Of a DNA stretch of 64,000 nt, positions 52,874-61,614 are shown one piece after another. The stretch comes from CAVSMC01 sp963798655. GTDB lineage: Bacteria; Pseudomonadota; Gammaproteobacteria; Burkholderiales; Casimicrobiaceae. Made by a program: the position numbers and the translations under genes. A model generated the notes under the pieces. It did not search any database. It was not told the origin of the DNA and saw only the letters and a program-made list of their open reading frames with translations. Within the stretch, counting starts at the first letter, position 1. Each line of letters begins with the position of its first letter. The DNA lies in contig CAWCUH010000012.1 in the NCBI GenBank assembly GCA_963798655.1, positions 473,910-537,909 of the forward strand, in the 5' to 3' direction.

Positions 52874-53696
52874 ATCGATGACGTTTCAGCTCGCGTCGCT
52901 GCCAAGAGCGCTCTTCGGCGCGATCGTGCTCACGTTGTTCGCGCTGATCCTGTTCGGTCCGCTCGCGAACCTCGTGCTGTGGGCGTTCGCCGAGAAGTGG
53001 TACTTCCCGAGCAAGCTGCCGCTCGAATACGGGGTGTCATTCTGGGGCCGCGTGTTCCATCCGCGCGGCGGCGCGATCGAATCGCTGTGGACGAGCCTCT
53101 ACATCGCCGTGGCGACCGTCGCGGCGAGCCTCGCGCTCGCGATTCCCGCCGGGTACGCGCTCGCGCGGCTGCGCCTGCCGTTCCGCGCGGCGATACTGCT
53201 GCTGTTCCTGCTGCCGCAGGCGTTTCCGAACGTGCCGGTCTACGTGAACATTGCGCGCATGTTCTACGAGCTGCGCCTCGCGGGCACCGTGCCCGGCGTC
53301 GTCCTCGTGCACACGGTGCACGGGCTCGTGCTCGCCGTGTGGATCGCGTCGGCGGCGTTCGCGTCGATCGACCGCTCGCTCGAGGAAGCCGCGCGCAACA
53401 TGGGCGCGAAGCCGCTGCGCACGTTCTTCACGATCTCGCTGCCGCTCGCGACACCGGGGCTGCTCGCAAGCGCAATCTTCGTGTTCCTCGAGTCGCTCGA
53501 CGAGTTCACCGGCACCTATTTCGTCGGCGTGCCCGATGTCACGACGCTGCCGCTGCTGATGTTCAACGCGAGCATGGGCGGCAACTACCAGATCGCCGCG
53601 ATCACCGCGATGATCCTGCTCGTTCCGTCGATTGCGTTCATGTTGGTCGTCGAGCGTTTCCTGCGGCCCGAAGTGCTGGCGAACGTCGGGCGGTAA
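52866..53696 (+). CDS. ABC transporter permease (second)
   Basis: 276 aa from GTG 52866, which overlaps the first permease stop as GTGA; ATG 52878 is an alternative. Hydrophobic helices such as AIVLTLFALILFGPLANLVL and VATVAASLALAIPAGYALAR; EAA loop RSLEEAARNMGAKPLRTFFT; PotC/MalG-like C-terminus. Completes the transporter with 49656-52873. A terminator hairpin follows. Confidence 0.92.
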   Translation: MRESMTFQLASLPRALFGAIVLTLFALILFGPLANLVLWAFAEKWYFPSKLPLEYGVSFWGRVFHPRGGAIESLWTSLYIAVATVAASLALAIPAGYALARLRLPFRAAILLLFLLPQAFPNVPVYVNIARMFYELRLAGTVPGVVLVHTVHGLVLAVWIASAAFASIDRSLEEAARNMGAKPLRTFFTISLPLATPGLLASAIFVFLESLDEFTGTYFVGVPDVTTLPLLMFNASMGGNYQIAAITAMILLVPSIAFMLVVERFLRPEVLANVGR

Positions 53697-53697
53697 T

Positions 53698-53728
53698 ACA
53701 AAAAGCCCGCCGCATTGCGCGGCGGGCT
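53698..53728 (-). terminator. Rho-independent terminator for hsp20
   Basis: Stem AGCCCGCCGC (53704-53713) with its complement (53719-53728), 5-base loop. Read on the minus strand it ends in five T residues, thus ends the hsp20 transcript from 54189; the same stem may also stop the ABC operon on the plus strand, with no T-run there. Confidence 0.85.
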
Positions 53729-53748
53729 GTGGGCGCACACTGCACGCG

Positions 53749-54189
53749 CTAGTGGACGGCGAGCTTCGTGCTCTTCGTGCCAGCCGCTTTCGGCAACGTC
53801 ATCGTGAGCACGCCGCCTTCATAGTTCGCGGAAGCGTTGCTCATGTCGACGTCCGTCGGAAGCGTGAAGGTCCTCGCGACCGAGCCGTAATAGCGCTCGC
53901 TGCGAAGCACTTTCTCGCCTTCCTTCTCCTCCTTCTCCCGCTTCACTTCAGCGGAGACCGACACCATGTTGCCGTCGACCGACACCGCGATGTCGTCTTT
54001 GGTGACGCCGGGAATGTCGGCTTTCACGGTGTAGCCCTTGTCGTCTTCGGCGACGTCCATCTTGATCGTCGGAGCAGGCTCGAGCTCCATCGTCGGGAAG
54101 CGCCATTCGTTCCACAGCGGTGCGAGGTCGAAGAACGGGTCGAAGCGCGTCATTTCACGGAAAGGATTCCAACGCGTCATCGGTTTCAT
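53749..54189 (-). CDS. Small heat-shock protein (Hsp20 family)
   Basis: 146 aa chaperone. Short N-terminal arm (RWNPFREMTRFDPFFD), alpha-crystallin domain about residues 40-135 (KMDVAEDDKGYTVKADIPGV, KDDIAVSVDGNMVSVSAEVK, NYEGGVLTMTLPK). It holds unfolding proteins in the cytoplasm. Stands alone; an AT-rich CCGAATATAACGATA stretch about 55 bases upstream could be a heat-shock-type promoter. Confidence 0.94.
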   Translation of the reverse strand: MKPMTRWNPFREMTRFDPFFDLAPLWNEWRFPTMELEPAPTIKMDVAEDDKGYTVKADIPGVTKDDIAVSVDGNMVSVSAEVKREKEEKEGEKVLRSERYYGSVARTFTLPTDVDMSNASANYEGGVLTMTLPKAAGTKSTKLAVH

Positions 54190-54334
54190 TTAGCCCTCCA
54201 TCCCGCGAGAGCCCGGTCGCTGGCGGTCGCCCGACCACTACCGCCGGGCTCCGAATATAACGATACGCGCGTCGATGCAACTCGCGTTGCGCGAGATCAA
54301 TGGCGCGCGTCGATCGCGACGATCGGTCGCGCCT

Positions 54335-55237
54335 TCAGCTGCGAAAGAACGCGAGCATCTCGCTGCCCGTCGCTTCCGGCGCCTCCTCGGCGAGGAAGTG
54401 ACTTGCCGGCAGCGCCCGGCCGCGCACATCGGCAGCTACTTCGCGCCAGTCGTCGAGCGGCCGGAACAGCCGGTGCACGACGCCGCGCTCGCCCCACAAC
54501 GCGAGCATCGGGCATTCGACGCGCCGGCCTTCGGCGAGATCCTCGTCGTCGTGCACGAGGTCGATCGACGCGGCAGCGCGATAGTCTTCGCAACTCGAAT
54601 GAACCGTTGCAGGATCGGCGAAGCAGCGCTCGTATTCGGCGAGTGCACGCGGATCGAAATACGACAGTCCGCCGCCCCAGCTCCCGATCTTGCGCCGCAG
54701 GTAATACACGGGGTCCGCGCCGATGAGCCGCTCCGGCAGGTCGTACGGCTGGATCAGGAAGAACCAGTGGTAGTAGCGCGTCGCGAACTCCTTGTCGGTG
54801 CCCGCGTACATCTTGCGTGTCGGCGAGATGTCGAGCACCGCGAGCCGCTCGACAGCGTGCGGATGATCGACAGCGAGCCGGTGCGCGACGCGCGCGCCGC
54901 GGTCGTGACCGGCAAGCGCGAACCGCGGATAGCCGAGCACCGCCATCACCTCCAGCACGTCGCGCGCCATGGCGCGCTTCGATTGCTGCTCGTGATCGGT
55001 GAGCGCCGGCGGCTTCGACGAGTCGCCGTAGCCGCGCAGGTCGGGGCAGACGATGGTGAAGTGCCGTGCGAGGTCGGGCGCGACGCGGTGCCACATGGCG
55101 TGCGTTTGCGGATAGCCGTGCAGCAGCAGCAACGGCGGGCCGACGCCGCCCACCACGCAATGGATATCGGCACCGTCGGTCTCGATGCGCCGCGAAGCAA
55201 AGCCGGGGAACAGCGGACCGGTGCTCATCGCAGGCAT
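54335..55237 (-). CDS. Fluoroacetate dehalogenase-like alpha/beta hydrolase
   Basis: 300 aa. All residues that I recall as diagnostic in the Rhodopseudomonas enzyme are present: nucleophile Asp and two Arg in AGHDRGARVAH (Asp at about residue 112), Asp in VLDISPT, His-Trp in YYHWFFLIQ, Trp in KIGSWGGGLSY, Tyr in CEDYRAAASIDLVHD and catalytic His in ASHFLAEEAP. It would hydrolyse haloacetates with inversion, giving glycolate. Start ATG 55237 shares one base with the upstream stop (TGATG); ATG 55228 is possible. Last gene of a three-gene minus-strand group. Confidence 0.88.
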   Translation of the reverse strand: MPAMSTGPLFPGFASRRIETDGADIHCVVGGVGPPLLLLHGYPQTHAMWHRVAPDLARHFTIVCPDLRGYGDSSKPPALTDHEQQSKRAMARDVLEVMAVLGYPRFALAGHDRGARVAHRLAVDHPHAVERLAVLDISPTRKMYAGTDKEFATRYYHWFFLIQPYDLPERLIGADPVYYLRRKIGSWGGGLSYFDPRALAEYERCFADPATVHSSCEDYRAAASIDLVHDDEDLAEGRRVECPMLALWGERGVVHRLFRPLDDWREVAADVRGRALPASHFLAEEAPEATGSEMLAFFRS

Positions 55238-56286
55238 CAGCCGAGCATCGCCATCGCGCGCGCGTGATCGATGCCGACGCTCTGCGCCGCCGCGACGATG
55301 TCGGTCAGCGTGGCGTCGTCGATCGGAATGCCGTGCGCGCGGCGCTCGGCACGCGTTCGCCGCTCGACCTCACCGGGGACGAGCACCGGCTCGCCCGGCG
55401 TCGCCGGCGGCGAGCCCTTCACCCATTCGACGAGGCGACGCGCCTCGCGCAGCACGTAGCCATCACGATCGTAGACCGACGGCGCGATGTAGATCGACAG
55501 CATGTTGTTGCGCAGGACGTCGTCGGCCGGGTCGGAGCTCCGACCGCTCGTCACGGCGCCCGCGAGCAGATCGACGATGATCGAAAGTCCCGAGCCCTTG
55601 TGGCCACCGACGGTCAATAACGCGCCGCCGTCGTAGAAATCGCTCGGTTCGCTCGTCGGCTTGCCGTTGCGATCGACGATCCACCCCGGCGGCACGCGTT
55701 CGTTCTTGTTCCTCGCGACCATCAGCTTGCCTTCGGCGACCATCGATGTCGTGATGTCGAGGATCACCGGCTCGGCACCGTCGAGCGGAACGCCGACGCA
55801 CATCGGATTGGTCGACAGCCGCCGGTCGGTGCCGCCGAACGGCGCGACGCGCGGCGCGCCCGACGTGTTCAGGAAATGCAGCGACACCTGTCCCGTCGCC
55901 GCGGCGCGCTCCGCCCAGTCGCCGAGCCGGCCGAGATGTCCGCAGTTGCGCAAGCCGACCATCGCGATGCCGCTGCGCGCGGCCTTGCGCGTGCCGACGT
56001 CGACCGCGAACTCGCCGACGACCTGTCCGAAGCCGCGATTGCCTTCGACGATCGCGAGCGCGTCGCTGTCGAAGACGAGCGTCGGTGCACGATTGGGCAC
56101 GAGCCAGCCGACGCGCACCCACTCGCAATACGTCTTCACGCGGATCACGCCGTGCGAATCGTGACCGGCGAGGTTCGAGTCGACCAGTCGGCGCGCGATC
56201 GTGCGCGCCTCGGCGTGATGCGAGCCGGCCGCGTGCATGATCGCCGCCGTCAACTCGAGCAGCGGCTCCTCGCGAACGCTCTTCAT
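55237..56286 (-). CDS. Malate/L-lactate/ureidoglycolate dehydrogenase family protein (Ldh_2)
   Basis: 349 aa NAD(P)-dependent dehydrogenase of the type-2 malate/lactate family. Signatures: VDSNLAGHDSHGVIRVKTY with the catalytic His, NRGFGQVVGEFAVD, GLRNCGHLGRLGDWAE, and STNPMCVGVPLDGAEPVILD. It oxidises or reduces 2-hydroxy acids. Sits between the IlvD/Edd dehydratase and the dehalogenase-like hydrolase, so it may handle a 2-oxo or 2-hydroxy acid formed by them. Confidence 0.9.
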   Translation of the reverse strand: MKSVREEPLLELTAAIMHAAGSHHAEARTIARRLVDSNLAGHDSHGVIRVKTYCEWVRVGWLVPNRAPTLVFDSDALAIVEGNRGFGQVVGEFAVDVGTRKAARSGIAMVGLRNCGHLGRLGDWAERAAATGQVSLHFLNTSGAPRVAPFGGTDRRLSTNPMCVGVPLDGAEPVILDITTSMVAEGKLMVARNKNERVPPGWIVDRNGKPTSEPSDFYDGGALLTVGGHKGSGLSIIVDLLAGAVTSGRSSDPADDVLRNNMLSIYIAPSVYDRDGYVLREARRLVEWVKGSPPATPGEPVLVPGEVERRTRAERRAHGIPIDDATLTDIVAAAQSVGIDHARAMAMLG

Positions 56287-56296
56287 CGCTGCAGTC

Positions 56297-58027
56297 CTAG
56301 TGAATCTCCGGCTCGTCCGTCGGCGCCGTGCCTTCGAGGAAATCGAAGTCGCAACCGTCGTTCGCCTGCCGGATGTGCTGTTGGTAGAGCGCGCCGAAGC
56401 CGCGCGCGAATCGCGGCGGCGGCGACTTCCACTGCGATCGCCGGCGTGCGATCTCCTGCGCGGACACGCGAAGCTCGAGCCGGCGCGCCGCGACGTCGAG
56501 CTCGATCGTGTCGCCGTCCTTCACCAGCGCGAGCGGGCCGCCGACGAACGATTCGGGCGCGACGTGCAACACGCAGGCACCGTAGCTCGTACCGCTCATT
56601 CGCGCGTCCGAGATACGCAGCATGTCGCGCACGCCTTGCGCGAGCAGCTTCTTCGGGATCGGCAGCTGCCCCCATTCCGGCATGCCCGGCGCACCTTGCG
56701 GACCCGCATTCTGCAGCACCAGCACGGAATCGGCGGTGACTTCGAGCGCGGGATCGTCGATGCGAGCCGCCATGTCGTCGTAGCTCGAGAAGACGACCGC
56801 GGGCCCCGCATGCTGCAGCAGCCGCGATTCGGCGGCCGCGGGCTTGATCACCGCGCCGTCGGGCGCGAGGTTGCCTTTGAGCACCGCGAGGCTGTCTCTC
56901 GGAACGAGCGGATGCGCGCGCGGCCGGATCACTTCGGTGTTGAACGTCTGCGCGCCGTCGACATCGGCGCCGATTGTGTTGCCGGAGACGGTCATGCAGT
57001 CGAGGTCGAGAAGATCCGATAGCGACGCGAGCAGCGCGCGCAAACCGCCGGCGTAGAAGAAGTCTTCCATCAGGAACCGGCCGGCGGGACGGATGTCGGC
57101 AAGCAACGGCGTGCGGCGCGCGAGCGCGTCGAAACGGTCGAGCGTGAGCGCGATGCCGGCGCGCCGGGCGAGCGCGATCAGATGCACGAGTGCGTTGGTC
57201 GAGCCGCCGAGCGCGAGCACCGCGGTGATCGCGTTGTCGAAGCTCGCGTCGCTGAGAAGATCGCGCGGCTTCAGATCCTCCCACACCATGTCGACGATGC
57301 GGCGCCCCGTAGCGGACGCCATCCGCGCGTGGCGCGAGTCGGCGGCAGGGATCGACGACGCGCCGGACAACGTGAAGCCGAGCGCTTCCGCCGCGGACGT
57401 CATCGTCGACGCCGTGCCCATCGTCATGCAATGGCCCGCGGAGCGCGCGATGCCGCCCTCCATCTCGTTCCACGCCTCTTCCGACAAGTTGCCGGCGCGC
57501 CGCTCGGCCCAGAATTTCCACACGTCACTGCCCGAGCCGAGGAACTGTCCGCGCCAGTCGCCACGAAGCATCGGGCCGGCGGGCATGAAAATCGCTGGCA
57601 GGTTCATGCTGATCGCGCCCATCAGCAGCGCAGGCGTTGTCTTGTCGCAGCCGCCCATCAGCACGCAGCCGTCGGCCGGATACGAGCGCAGCAGCTCCTC
57701 CGTCTCCATGGCGAGCAGGTTGCGATAGAGCATCGTCGTCGGCTTCTGGAACGGCTCGGACAGCGTGAGCGCGGGCATCTCCACCGGGAACCCACCGGCC
57801 TGCCAGACGCCGCGCTTCACTTCCTCCGCCCGCTGGCGAAAGTGCGTGTGGCACGGATTGATGTCGCTCCAGGTGTTGACGATCGCGATCACCGGCTTGC
57901 CGACGTAGTCGGTGCGCGAGTAGCCCATCTGCGCGGTACGCGAGCGATGTCCGAACGAGCGCATGTCGTCGACGCCATACCAGCGATGCGAGCGCAGGTC
58001 CTCGGGGCGTTTGCGGCGAGCGCTCAT
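56297..58027 (-). CDS. IlvD/Edd family dehydratase (sugar-acid dehydratase-like)
   Basis: 576 aa. Fe-S ligands seen as SDINPCHTHFR, GCVLMGGCDKTTPA and SAGHCMTMGTASTMTS; C-terminal VSGNTIGADVDGAQTF and SDARMSGTSYGACVLH. The MSARRKRPEDLRSHRWYG start and length are closer to L-arabinonate/D-xylonate-type dehydratases than to the branched-chain enzyme. Removes water from aldonic acids to give 2-keto-3-deoxy acids. First gene of the group; divergent from the gene at 58377. Confidence 0.9.
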   Translation of the reverse strand: MSARRKRPEDLRSHRWYGVDDMRSFGHRSRTAQMGYSRTDYVGKPVIAIVNTWSDINPCHTHFRQRAEEVKRGVWQAGGFPVEMPALTLSEPFQKPTTMLYRNLLAMETEELLRSYPADGCVLMGGCDKTTPALLMGAISMNLPAIFMPAGPMLRGDWRGQFLGSGSDVWKFWAERRAGNLSEEAWNEMEGGIARSAGHCMTMGTASTMTSAAEALGFTLSGASSIPAADSRHARMASATGRRIVDMVWEDLKPRDLLSDASFDNAITAVLALGGSTNALVHLIALARRAGIALTLDRFDALARRTPLLADIRPAGRFLMEDFFYAGGLRALLASLSDLLDLDCMTVSGNTIGADVDGAQTFNTEVIRPRAHPLVPRDSLAVLKGNLAPDGAVIKPAAAESRLLQHAGPAVVFSSYDDMAARIDDPALEVTADSVLVLQNAGPQGAPGMPEWGQLPIPKKLLAQGVRDMLRISDARMSGTSYGACVLHVAPESFVGGPLALVKDGDTIELDVAARRLELRVSAQEIARRRSQWKSPPPRFARGFGALYQQHIRQANDGCDFDFLEGTAPTDEPEIH

Positions 58028-58169
58028 CGGTCGTCTCCTTCGTGTGCCGCAGCGACGACGCTCGTCTCGCGCTTGCAAGAACGGCCGATTCGCGTACCGC
58101 TTTCCGGCATTGAAAAAAATCCAACGCCGCTTTGAATTTCGTCGCGTGCCTGCGTGATCATTTTGTTGG

Positions 58170-58199
58170 TTGACACATGTTTTTCGCGGAATTTATGAA
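58170..58199 (+). promoter_or_regulatory. Candidate sigma-70 promoter in the 58028-58376 gap
   Basis: The 349-base divergent gap has no gene that I can support. It contains TTGACA at 58170-58175 and, 18 bases on, TATGAA (58194-58199), in a locally AT-rich stretch. It would serve the HtrA-like gene at 58377. The remaining part, 58200-58376, is GC-rich with no recognisable feature. Confidence 0.5.
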
Positions 58200-58376
58200 A
58201 CTCACCGCCATTCTAATCGTTTGTCTGCGTACGCACGTGCAGCCGGGATGCCGTCGTCTCGCGGCACGCCGGGCGCGCGCCCGCGCGACGCGGTGGCGCG
58301 CCGCCAAGACCGCAGCCCGCTCCGTCAAGGCGTGCGGAATGCGCGCCGCATCGCGGTTCGATATTTGGAGAACGAT

Positions 58377-59438
58377 ATGGCCCGTTCCAACTCGCGCGCA
58401 ATCAGCGCCTCGGATCGGATGCGCGTGCTGCTCGTGGCGACGCTTTGCGTGCTCGGTGCCATCGCCGTCGCCCTCGCGCACGCCGCGTTCGGCGCCGAGA
58501 AATCCGCAAGGACGAATCTCGCCGTCGATCCGGCGAAGTTCTTCGATGCCATCGTGAAGATCGAAGCGCACGCCGTGCCCGACGCGCGCAGCAGCGGGAC
58601 GCTCGGCGACGAGCGCGAAGGCACGGGCATCGTGATCAGCGGCGACGGCCTCGTGCTCACGATCGGCTATCTGGTCGTCGAAGCCGACGACGTGAAGATC
58701 GTCGACAGCCGGGGACGGTCGCTGCCGGCGCATGTCGTCGGCTATGACCATGCGAGCGGACTCGCGCTCGTCCGGCCGCTCGTTCCGATGCGTGCCGTAC
58801 CCGTCCCGCTCGGCGATTCGTCGAAGGTGGGCGAGCGCGCGCCGGTGATGATCGTCAATCACGCAGGCGCCGACAACGTGACAATGGCGTTCGTCGTCGC
58901 AAAGCGTCGGTTCACCGGCAATTGGGAGTACATGCTCGACCAGGCGATCTTCACCGCGCCACCGTCGCTGGACTGGAGCGGCGCAGCGCTCGTCGGACCC
59001 GACGGCCGGCTTCTCGGCGTCGGCTCTCTGATCGTGCGCGACACGACGGATGGGCAAGCGGGACTGCCGGGCAACATGTTCGTGCCGATCGACACGCTGA
59101 AGCCGATCCTTGCCGACCTCATCAAGAATGGCAAACGCCCGGGACCGGCGCGTCCGTGGCTCGGCATCGTCGCCGATGAAGTGCGGGGGCGGCTCCTCGT
59201 GTCGAACGTTTCACCCGACGGGCCGGCAGACAAGGCGGGCGTGAAGCCCGGCGACATCATCCTCGGCATCGGCCACGACGGCGTTCGCTCGCAGGCGGAG
59301 TTCTATCGCAAGCTCTGGAGCGCCGGATCCGCCGGGTGCGATATCCCGCTGCGTCTGCTGCAGGGCGTCGACATCGCCGAGTTGTCGGTGCACTCGATGG
59401 ATCGCGCCGAATACTACCGGCCGACGACGACGTACTGA
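58377..59438 (+). CDS. Degenerate HtrA/trypsin-like protein with PDZ domain
   Basis: 353 aa with an N-terminal membrane or signal segment (MRVLLVATLCVLGAIAVALA). The trypsin-like fold is visible (GTGIVISGDGLVLTIGYLVV; DHASGLALVRPLVP; LDWSGAALVGPDGRLLGVG) and a C-terminal PDZ (GRLLVSNVSPDGPADKAGVK, GDIILGIGHDGV). The catalytic His (normally in TNAHV) is Tyr in TIGYL, and the Asp before LALV is Gly; the Ser region is DWSGA. So it is probably not a protease but a periplasmic binding or regulatory protein. Confidence 0.82.
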   Translation: MARSNSRAISASDRMRVLLVATLCVLGAIAVALAHAAFGAEKSARTNLAVDPAKFFDAIVKIEAHAVPDARSSGTLGDEREGTGIVISGDGLVLTIGYLVVEADDVKIVDSRGRSLPAHVVGYDHASGLALVRPLVPMRAVPVPLGDSSKVGERAPVMIVNHAGADNVTMAFVVAKRRFTGNWEYMLDQAIFTAPPSLDWSGAALVGPDGRLLGVGSLIVRDTTDGQAGLPGNMFVPIDTLKPILADLIKNGKRPGPARPWLGIVADEVRGRLLVSNVSPDGPADKAGVKPGDIILGIGHDGVRSQAEFYRKLWSAGSAGCDIPLRLLQGVDIAELSVHSMDRAEYYRPTTTY

Positions 59439-59541
59439 CGCCTCTCGCGCGCTTCGCATCGCCGCGCTTCGACACGCGCGGCGATCGCGCTCCGGTAGAA
59501 TCGCGACGCGCCTCGCTCGCGAGGCATCCCGCCGCGACCCG

Positions 59542-61584
59542 ATGCTTCTGTACGCCGTCACGATCTTCATCAGCGCGTTCCTGCTGTTCCTCGTCCAGCC
59601 GGTTATGGCGAAGCAGATCCTTCCGTGGTTCGGCGGATCCGCTGCGGTGTGGACGACGTGCCTCGTGTTCTTCCAGGCCGCGCTGCTCGCCGGCTATGCA
59701 TATTCCGACGCGCTCGTGCACCGTGTCACGCCGCGCGCGCAACGGAGGCTTCATGCGATGCTGCTCGTGCTGTCGCTCGCCGTTCTGCCGATCGTGCCGG
59801 CCGCCCACTGGAAGCCGCAAGGAAGCGAGAATCCGTCGTGGCTGATACTCGGATTGCTGGCCGTCACCATCGGGCTGCCGTACTTCCTGCTGTCGTCGAC
59901 GAGTCCGCTGGTACAGGCGTGGCTCGCGCGGGCGAGACCGGGCTCGAGTCCGTATCGGCTGTTCGCGCTGTCGAATCTGGCGTCGATGCTCGCGCTCGTC
60001 GGCTATCCCTTCCTGCTCGAGCCGTGGACGCCGACGCGCGGGCAGGCGATCGGGTGGTCCGGTGGCTATGCGGCGTTCGTCGTGCTTTGCATCGCGACCG
60101 GCTGGCGCAGCGCGCGCAATGTACACGCGCCGCACGTCGCGACGCGCAGCGCAGCGACGAGCGCTGCCGCGGGCAATGGGCCGCATGAACCGCCGCCGAC
60201 CCTCGCGCGGCAGATTCTGTGGTGCACGCTCGCCGCGACCGGGTCGATGCTGCTGCTCGCCGTCACCAACCACATCACGCAGAACATCGCGGCCGTGCCG
60301 CTGCTGTGGATTGCGCCGCTCGCGCTCTACCTGCTGACGTTCATCCTGTGCTTCGATGCGTCCGGCTGGTATCGACCCGAAGTGTTCCGCGCGATGGTCG
60401 CCGCGGCGCTCGGCGTGATGGCATGGACACTGGCGGATCCCGCGCTCACGCACGAGCTCGCATTGCAGATCGGCGTCTTCCTCGGCGGACTGTTCCTCGC
60501 GTGCATGTTCTGCCAGGGCGAGCTCGTGCGATTGAAGCCCGCGCCGCGATACCTGACGCGCTTCTACCTGATGATCTCGCTCGGCGGCGCGATCGGGTCG
60601 GCGCTGGTCGGGCTCGTCGCGCCGGTCGTTCTGCCGGCGCACTTCGAGCTCGCAGGCGTTCTCGCGATATGCGCAGCGCTGCTGTTGTGGCAGGTGCGCA
60701 GCGAGCATCCGGCGTACGGCGTGCTCGCGATCGTCGCCGCGCTGGTGGCGATCGGCTGTGGAGCATGGGGCATCGTCGAGTTCTATCAAAACACCGTCGT
60801 CGCGACGCGCAACTTCTACGGCGTTCTGCGCGTGCAGGCGTATGGGGACGAGAATTCCGAGTATCGCCGGCGCTCGCTCGTGCACGGGACGATCCTGCAC
60901 GGCACGCAGTACGTCGCGCCCGGCCTCAGGCGACAGCCGGCCACCTACTACACGGGCACGTCGGGCATCGGCCGCGCGATCGAGTCGCTGCATCCGAGCA
61001 TCACGCCGATCCGCGTCGGGGTGATCGGGCTCGGAACGGGCACGATCGCCGCGTACGGCAGCAAGGGAGACGTCTACCGCTTCTACGACATCAATCCAGC
61101 CGTCGTGGAAATCGCGCGACGCGACTTCACGTACCTGTCGGACAGCGAGGCGACGATCGAGATCGCGCTCGGCGACGCGCGGCTGTCGCTCGAGCGCGAG
61201 CCGCCGCAGCAATTCGACGTGCTCGCAATCGATGCCTTCTCGAGCGATGCAATCCCTGTGCATCTGATCACGTACGAGGCGCTCGCGATCTACCTGAAGC
61301 ATGTGAAGCCCGATGGAATCGTTGCGTTCCACGTCACCAATCGCTATCTCGATCTGGTGCCGGTCGTCGAAGCGCTCGCGCGCGCGCACGGCGTTGCATC
61401 GACGTGGGTGCGCGACGACGAAGAAGAAGGCCTCGCAAGCCGCAGCGACTGGGTTCTCATTGCGCGCGACGCCGCGCGCCTCGACAAGGCGCCGATCGCC
61501 GAAGCGAGCGAGCCCGCGGAGTCGCGGCCCGATTGGCGGCTGTGGACGGACGACTTCAACAACCTCGTCCAGGTGCTGAAATGA
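59542..61584 (+). CDS. Membrane-anchored spermidine synthase-like protein
   Basis: 680 aa. Residues 1 to about 430 hold many hydrophobic helices (LLYAVTIFISAFLLFLVQP, LLLAVTNHITQNIAAVPLLW); the rest is a SpeE-like Rossmann methyltransferase fold: IRVGVIGLGTGTIAAYGSKG, FYDINPAVVEIARRDFTYL, and DVLAIDAFSSDAIPVHLITY. This fused family is widespread, but no reaction is proven; aminopropyl transfer is possible, as is another use of S-adenosyl compounds. Neighbour mtnA follows after 30 bases, in line with methylthioadenosine as a by-product. Confidence 0.86.
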   Translation: MLLYAVTIFISAFLLFLVQPVMAKQILPWFGGSAAVWTTCLVFFQAALLAGYAYSDALVHRVTPRAQRRLHAMLLVLSLAVLPIVPAAHWKPQGSENPSWLILGLLAVTIGLPYFLLSSTSPLVQAWLARARPGSSPYRLFALSNLASMLALVGYPFLLEPWTPTRGQAIGWSGGYAAFVVLCIATGWRSARNVHAPHVATRSAATSAAAGNGPHEPPPTLARQILWCTLAATGSMLLLAVTNHITQNIAAVPLLWIAPLALYLLTFILCFDASGWYRPEVFRAMVAAALGVMAWTLADPALTHELALQIGVFLGGLFLACMFCQGELVRLKPAPRYLTRFYLMISLGGAIGSALVGLVAPVVLPAHFELAGVLAICAALLLWQVRSEHPAYGVLAIVAALVAIGCGAWGIVEFYQNTVVATRNFYGVLRVQAYGDENSEYRRRSLVHGTILHGTQYVAPGLRRQPATYYTGTSGIGRAIESLHPSITPIRVGVIGLGTGTIAAYGSKGDVYRFYDINPAVVEIARRDFTYLSDSEATIEIALGDARLSLEREPPQQFDVLAIDAFSSDAIPVHLITYEALAIYLKHVKPDGIVAFHVTNRYLDLVPVVEALARAHGVASTWVRDDEEEGLASRSDWVLIARDAARLDKAPIAEASEPAESRPDWRLWTDDFNNLVQVLK

Positions 61585-61614
61585 AATGCGTGCCGCACGC
61601 GTAGAATCGCCAGC

